Under the pieces are notes generated by a model. That model saw only the letters and a list, made by a program, of their open reading frames with translations. It did not search any database and had not been told where the DNA came from. Shown here one piece after another: positions 8,101 through 9,229 of a stretch of DNA of 9,229 nt. Origin of the DNA: CAZOWW01 sp964583765 (GTDB lineage: Bacteria > Actinomycetota > Actinomycetes > Actinomycetales > Kineosporiaceae). Both the position numbers and the translations under genes were made by a program. The stretch covers positions 1 through 9,229 of the forward strand of contig CAZOWW010000174.1 in assembly GCA_964583765.1 (NCBI GenBank), written 5' to 3'. Position 1 is the first letter of the stretch. Each line of letters begins with the position of its first letter.

Positions 8101-8382
8101 CATGGTGCGGAACCGGGGGACGGCGTCCTTCACGTAGCCGGTGAGCAGGTGGCCGTAGTGCGGCAGGCCGTTCGCGAAGGGGGGACCGTCGTAGAAGACG
8201 AACTCGTTGCTGCCGTCCTCGCCTGCCGGACGCTGCGCAACGCTCGCCTCGAAGGTGCCGTCTGCCTCCCAGTAGGCCCGGACCCGGTCCTCGATCTCGG
8301 GGAACCGCGGGCTCGGGGCAAGGACCGGGGGTTCCTGCCCGCCCGGCTGGGCACCTGTCGCCACCTGGGGGTACGCCACCAC
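5179..8382 (-). CDS. ileS: Isoleucyl-tRNA synthetase, type 2 (IleS2-like)
   Basis: 1067-residue class I aminoacyl-tRNA synthetase that charges tRNA-Ile and edits misactivated valine. The HIGH signature appears as HYGH (75-78), followed by GWDCHGLPAE (104-113). The CP1 editing domain contains TTTPWTLPSN (248-257) and GLVHLAPAFGEDD (349-361). Further cysteine pairs occur at 202/205 and 428/431 (CWRC). DCWFESGSMP (558-567) and KMSKS (633-637) complete the catalytic domain; the anticodon-binding and C-terminal domains follow. Length and the PHYGHLL context match the eukaryote-like type 2 enzymes usual in Actinobacteria rather than the E. coli type. The start is one of two consecutive GTG codons, 8382 (chosen, 6 nt after GAGGAG at 8389-8394) or 8379. 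The open frame continues to 8523, but that part is the T-box leader. Translation is probably controlled by the T-box; folC overlaps the stop codon. Confidence 0.97.
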   Translation of the reverse strand: MVAYPQVATGAQPGGQEPPVLAPSPRFPEIEDRVRAYWEADGTFEASVAQRPAGEDGSNEFVFYDGPPFANGLPHYGHLLTGYVKDAVPRFRTMQGRRVERRFGWDCHGLPAEVEAEKQLGLTHKSEIEAMGVAPFNDACKASVLRYTKEWEEYVRRQARWVDFDHDYKTLDLDYMESVLWAFKTLWDKGLIYEGFRVLAYCWRCETPLSNTETRMDDVYRPRQDPAVTVGLPLVDGPAAGALALIWTTTPWTLPSNLAVAVHPELDYVVVEGAPETPLAGRRLLLAEARLTHYARELGPDAAERVVVRFRGAELLGSHYAPPFDFFTGRPNAHQVLGADFVTTEDGTGLVHLAPAFGEDDKLVCDLAGIEPVVPVDGQGRFTAEVPPYTGMLVFDANKPVITALRAGTEGGALLVRQETYDHTYPHCWRCDNPLIYKAVSSWFVRVTSFRDRMVELNQQIRWVPDHIKDGSFGKWLENARDWSISRNRYWGSPIPVWVSDDPQYPRVDVYGSLDELERDFGVRPSDLHRPYVDQLTRPNPDDPTGRSTMRRVPEVLDCWFESGSMPFAQVHYPFESADWFEHHYPGDFIVEYIGQTRGWFYTLHVLATALFDRPAFATCVSHGILLGDDGRKMSKSLRNYPDVSEVLDRDGADAMRWFLMSSPVLRGGNLVVTEQGIRDSVRQVMIPLWNVWYFFGLYANSAGTDGYRARLRTDSPAVLDRYLLAKTHDLVAELTTQLDGYDLASACASVRDFLDVLTNWYVRRSRERFWDEEAGAFDTLATVLEVLCRLVAPLLPLVGEEIWRGLTGGRSVHLADWPLAEDLPADPELVEAMDAVREVASATLGLRKAGGLRVRQPLRELTVAVTAPGRLQPFLGVLADEVNVKAVRLVDLDDAGAAALGVTRRLTVNARAAGPRLGREVQVAIRSSKTGDWTLGPDGDPVCGGLALLPGEYQLETVVAESQDGSRAVAVLPSGGFVVLDTVLDEELSAEGWARDVVRAIQERRKATGLHVSDRIRLRVGVDRERRAWAERYADLLRGETLADSLVFEESAGEDPDEVQLHLERA

Positions 8383-8389
8383 GATCTTC

Positions 8390-8445
8390 TCCTCGCCGCA
8401 CTCCTGGACGCGGCCGGAGCCGCTCCGTTCGTTCCGGTGCGAGGA
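8390..8445 (-). promoter_or_regulatory. Shine-Dalgarno sequestrator of ileS
   Basis: UCCUCGC (8445-8439) is perfectly complementary to GCGAGGA (8396-8390), which contains most of the ileS Shine-Dalgarno sequence GAGGAG (8394-8389), giving seven base pairs. The intervening loop contains its own hairpin CGGAG-CGG-CUCCG (8427-8423 with 8419-8415). Formation of this structure and of the antisequestrator is mutually exclusive because both use the CCUCGC strand. The expected result is low ileS translation when tRNA-Ile is charged. Confidence 0.75.
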
Positions 8446-8489
8446 CGCCGTCCCCGGGTCGTCCCGGAGGCGTCGCGGTACCACCTCGC
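8439..8489 (-). promoter_or_regulatory. T-box antisequestrator
   Basis: This is the tRNA-acceptor-binding half of the switch. Helix A1 pairs GCGAGG (8489-8484) with CCUCGC (8444-8439). The seven-nt bulge UGGUACC (8483-8477) has the canonical size and sequence. Helix A2 pairs GCG (8476-8474) with CGU (8447-8445). An inner hairpin CCGGG-ACGA-CCCGG (8467-8463 with 8458-8454) closes the element. Its 3' strand is the same one that otherwise masks the ileS ribosome binding site. Pairings were found by eye; no energy calculation was done. Confidence 0.8.
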
Positions 8490-8690
8490 TTGCCCCGGCG
8501 CGGCGGTCCGCAGATCCGCCCACCGCGACGGGCGCGGCGTGCCGAGTGCCACTCGTTGACGGCTGTCACGGGCCGCACCCGTCCGGTTCTACTGAGGACC
8601 CCGCGGGCCGTTCCTCGGTGGGTCCGGCGCCACGTGGTCCCGTTCTTCCGGAGGCTCACCGGAGATGGCCGGGTCGTCGCCTCTGTGGCA

Positions 8691-8696
8691 ATGGTA
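8691..8696 (-). promoter_or_regulatory. Candidate -10 box for the ileS leader
   Basis: TACCAT on the minus strand fits the TANNNT actinobacterial -10 pattern and would start transcription near 8684, just before T-box Stem I, which is where a promoter is expected. No good TTGAC-type -35 is seen at 16-19 nt spacing, so this rests on position and a weak match. Confidence 0.35.
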
Positions 8697-8784
8697 ACCC
8701 GTGGTCACAGCGGCCGCGTCCCCGCGATACCCGACCACCCGCGCTCGTGACACCCCCGGCAGGCGCGAGCGGCACCGCACGACG

Positions 8785-8820
8785 AAGGACCCGGCACCAA
8801 GGGCTTGGTGCCGGGTCCTT
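8785..8820. terminator. Perfect 16-bp hairpin, probable terminator upstream of ileS leader
   Basis: The arms AAGGACCCGGCACCAA (8785-8800) and TTGGTGCCGGGTCCTT (8805-8820) are fully complementary around a 4-nt GGGC loop. There is no U-run on the minus-strand side and only TTCTC after the plus-strand side. Very stable hairpins with poor U-tracts are proposed as terminators in Actinobacteria. It lies between the CBM2-type gene and the ileS promoter, so it most likely stops leftward transcription from the former. Confidence 0.7.
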
Positions 8821-8935
8821 CTCACACGAGGTCACAGGACCGGGTGGCCCTGCGGCACTGCCCACGTCCCCACCGGCCTCCCGCCGGATCGGAACCCCGA
8901 AAGAGGTTCACCGGGACGTGGTGCTGCCGTAGTGC

Positions 8936-8961
8936 CGGCACCCGCCCTGCGACGGGTGCCG
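8936..8961. terminator. Second hairpin in the same intergenic stretch
   Basis: CGGCACCCG (8936-8944) and CGGGTGCCG (8953-8961) pair perfectly over 9 bp around an 8-nt loop. No U-run follows on either strand. Its position between the repeat cluster and the stronger hairpin suggests a first terminator or RNA-stabilising element for the CBM2-type transcript, but this is inference. Confidence 0.4.
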
Positions 8962-9053
8962 TACTGCTTCCTGCGGGTACTGCCTGTCCCTACGGAGTAC
9001 TGCCATCCGCGCGGTACTGCCTGGTGACTGCTCACTGCGGGTACTGCCTGGTG
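8961..9053. repeat. Cluster of GTACTGC(C) direct repeats
   Basis: GTACTGC occurs at 8961, 8977, 8997, 9014 and 9041; the last four copies extend to GTACTGCC. Start-to-start distances are 16, 20, 17 and 27 nt. Longer exact repeats are embedded: CTGCGGGTACTGCCTG at 8971-8986 and 9035-9050, and GGTACTGCCTGGTG at 9013-9026 and 9040-9053. Degenerate ACTGC copies also occur at 9027, 9034, 9057 and 9098. On the minus strand the unit reads GGCAGTAC. The array is direct, not inverted, with irregular spacing, and no protein or RNA family explains it. Confidence 0.75.
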
Positions 9054-9150
9054 CGAACTGCATGCCGGGATCGTTCCGGAGCGATCGGGTTGCCCTGACT
9101 GCGGGTGTTCCCGGTGCTCCCCCGGCGGGGCGGTCAGCGGACCCGGTGGG

Positions 9151-9229
9151 TCAGCTCGCGGTGCAGGTGACGGCCGGGACGGTGTTGGTGCCGTTCCAGC
9201 TGGCCAGGAATCCGAAGCTGGTGTTCGCT
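9151..9229 (-). CDS. C-terminal end of a CBM2-like secreted carbohydrate-active protein (partial)
   Basis: Only the last 25 codons are present, read from 9228 to the TGA at 9151-9153; the gene continues beyond the right edge. The peptide contains TSFGFLASWNGTN and ends VPAVTCTAS. This resembles the end of family 2 carbohydrate-binding modules, where a SFGF strand, an N-G-T/S turn and a near-terminal disulfide cysteine are typical. Such modules are carried by secreted cellulases, chitinases, xylanases and lytic polysaccharide monooxygenases, but the catalytic part is not visible, so the enzyme type is unknown. The call rests on a short motif match. Confidence 0.55.
   Translation of the reverse strand, partial: ANTSFGFLASWNGTNTVPAVTCTAS

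Larger units (their letters stand above)
8383..8684 (-). promoter_or_regulatory. ileS T-box riboswitch, translational class with ultrashort Stem I
   Basis: The roughly 300-nt leader of ileS reads as an actinobacterial class-II T-box RNA that senses uncharged tRNA-Ile. In transcript order it shows four parts. First, a short Stem I: specifier AUC (8666-8664), the Ile codon, directly followed by hairpin UCCGG/CCGGA (8663-8659 with 8651-8647) and AGAAC. Second, a Stem II region with an AGUAGAA S-turn-like stretch (8593-8587), a hairpin ACGGG/CCCGU (8582-8578 with 8572-8568), and sequence resembling the IIA/B pseudoknot. Third, a GC-rich Stem III area (about 8550-8491). Fourth, the T-box AGGUGGUACCGCG (8486-8474), whose UGGU can pair with ACCA of a tRNA with discriminator A, as in tRNA-Ile. 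No terminator with a U-run follows; instead an anti-Shine-Dalgarno strand does, so control should act on translation initiation. The 5' end is inferred from a weak -10 box. Confidence 0.9.
8697..9150. other. Intergenic region without a supported gene
   Basis: No open frame here has a credible ribosome binding site or recognisable product; the frames that exist are arginine/proline-rich and typical of GC-rich non-coding DNA. No tRNA or other known RNA gene is recognised. The stretch holds two hairpins, the GTACTGCC repeat cluster and an 18-nt near-palindrome GATCGTTCCGGAGCGATC (9069-9086, one mismatched pair). Between 8821 and 8935 nothing notable is seen beyond a small GAACC/GGTTC hairpin. 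Confidence 0.6.

Noticed and set aside
8383..8523. 47-residue N-terminal extension of IleS from a GTG at 8523
   Set aside because: It overlaps the T-box and sequestrator, is not similar to any IleS N-terminus, and GAGGAG sits 6 nt before the GTG at 8382.
8880..8915. tRNA-like T-arm (GGTTCCGATCC on the minus strand)
   Set aside because: The flanking bases do not form a T stem and no acceptor, D or anticodon arm is present.
8961..9053. CRISPR array
   Set aside because: The repeated word is only 8 nt (up to 16 in pairs), spacing is irregular and shorter than CRISPR spacers, and no cas gene is present.
8805..9098. 97-codon open frame on the plus strand
   Set aside because: No ribosome binding site or recognisable domain; it starts inside the terminator hairpin and reads through the repeat cluster.

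Overview
This is a GC-rich actinobacterial chromosome segment. The evidence for that is the strong GC bias, GTG starts, GGAGG-type ribosome binding sites, a type-2 (eukaryote-like) isoleucyl-tRNA synthetase, a class-II translational T-box leader, and a ndk / TIGR03960 / TIGR03936 gene order seen in Actinobacteria. The genus cannot be fixed from the window. Direct adjacency of ndk and the radical-SAM gene, with no mreBCD-rodA block between them, fits lineages that grow without MreB (an inference). Nearly everything is encoded on the minus strand, so transcription runs right to left.

Layout in transcription order. (a) 9151-9229: the last 25 codons of a protein whose end looks like a CBM2 carbohydrate-binding module, truncated by the window edge. 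(b) 8697-9150: a non-coding stretch with a cluster of GTACTGCC-type direct repeats, a near-palindrome and two strong hairpins; the 16-bp one is perfect. (c) 8383-8684: an ileS T-box riboswitch leader with a very short Stem I carrying an AUC (Ile) specifier, a Stem II region, a T-box with a UGGU acceptor-binding sequence, and a sequestrator that can hide the ileS Shine-Dalgarno sequence. (d) ileS, overlapping folC by 4 nt (GTGA). (e) ndk after a 128-nt gap. (f) After a further 198-nt gap, a radical-SAM protein of the TIGR03960 family, then 22 nt later its small partner of the TIGR03936/DUF2344 family. The first 31 nt hold no recognisable feature.

How the parts work together. The T-box should let uncharged tRNA-Ile free the ileS ribosome binding site. 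Because folC starts inside the ileS stop codon, folate polyglutamylation may be translationally coupled to the isoleucine response. Ndk supplies nucleoside triphosphates. The radical-SAM pair is conserved but, as far as I know, functionally uncharacterised, and is the most open biological question here. No mobile element, CRISPR array, tRNA/rRNA gene or defence system is visible. The most unusual unexplained signal is the repeat cluster at 8961-9053. The most satisfying structure is the T-box switch, in which an identical GCGAGG hexamer occurs in the T-box and at the Shine-Dalgarno sequence, so both compete for one CCUCGC strand.
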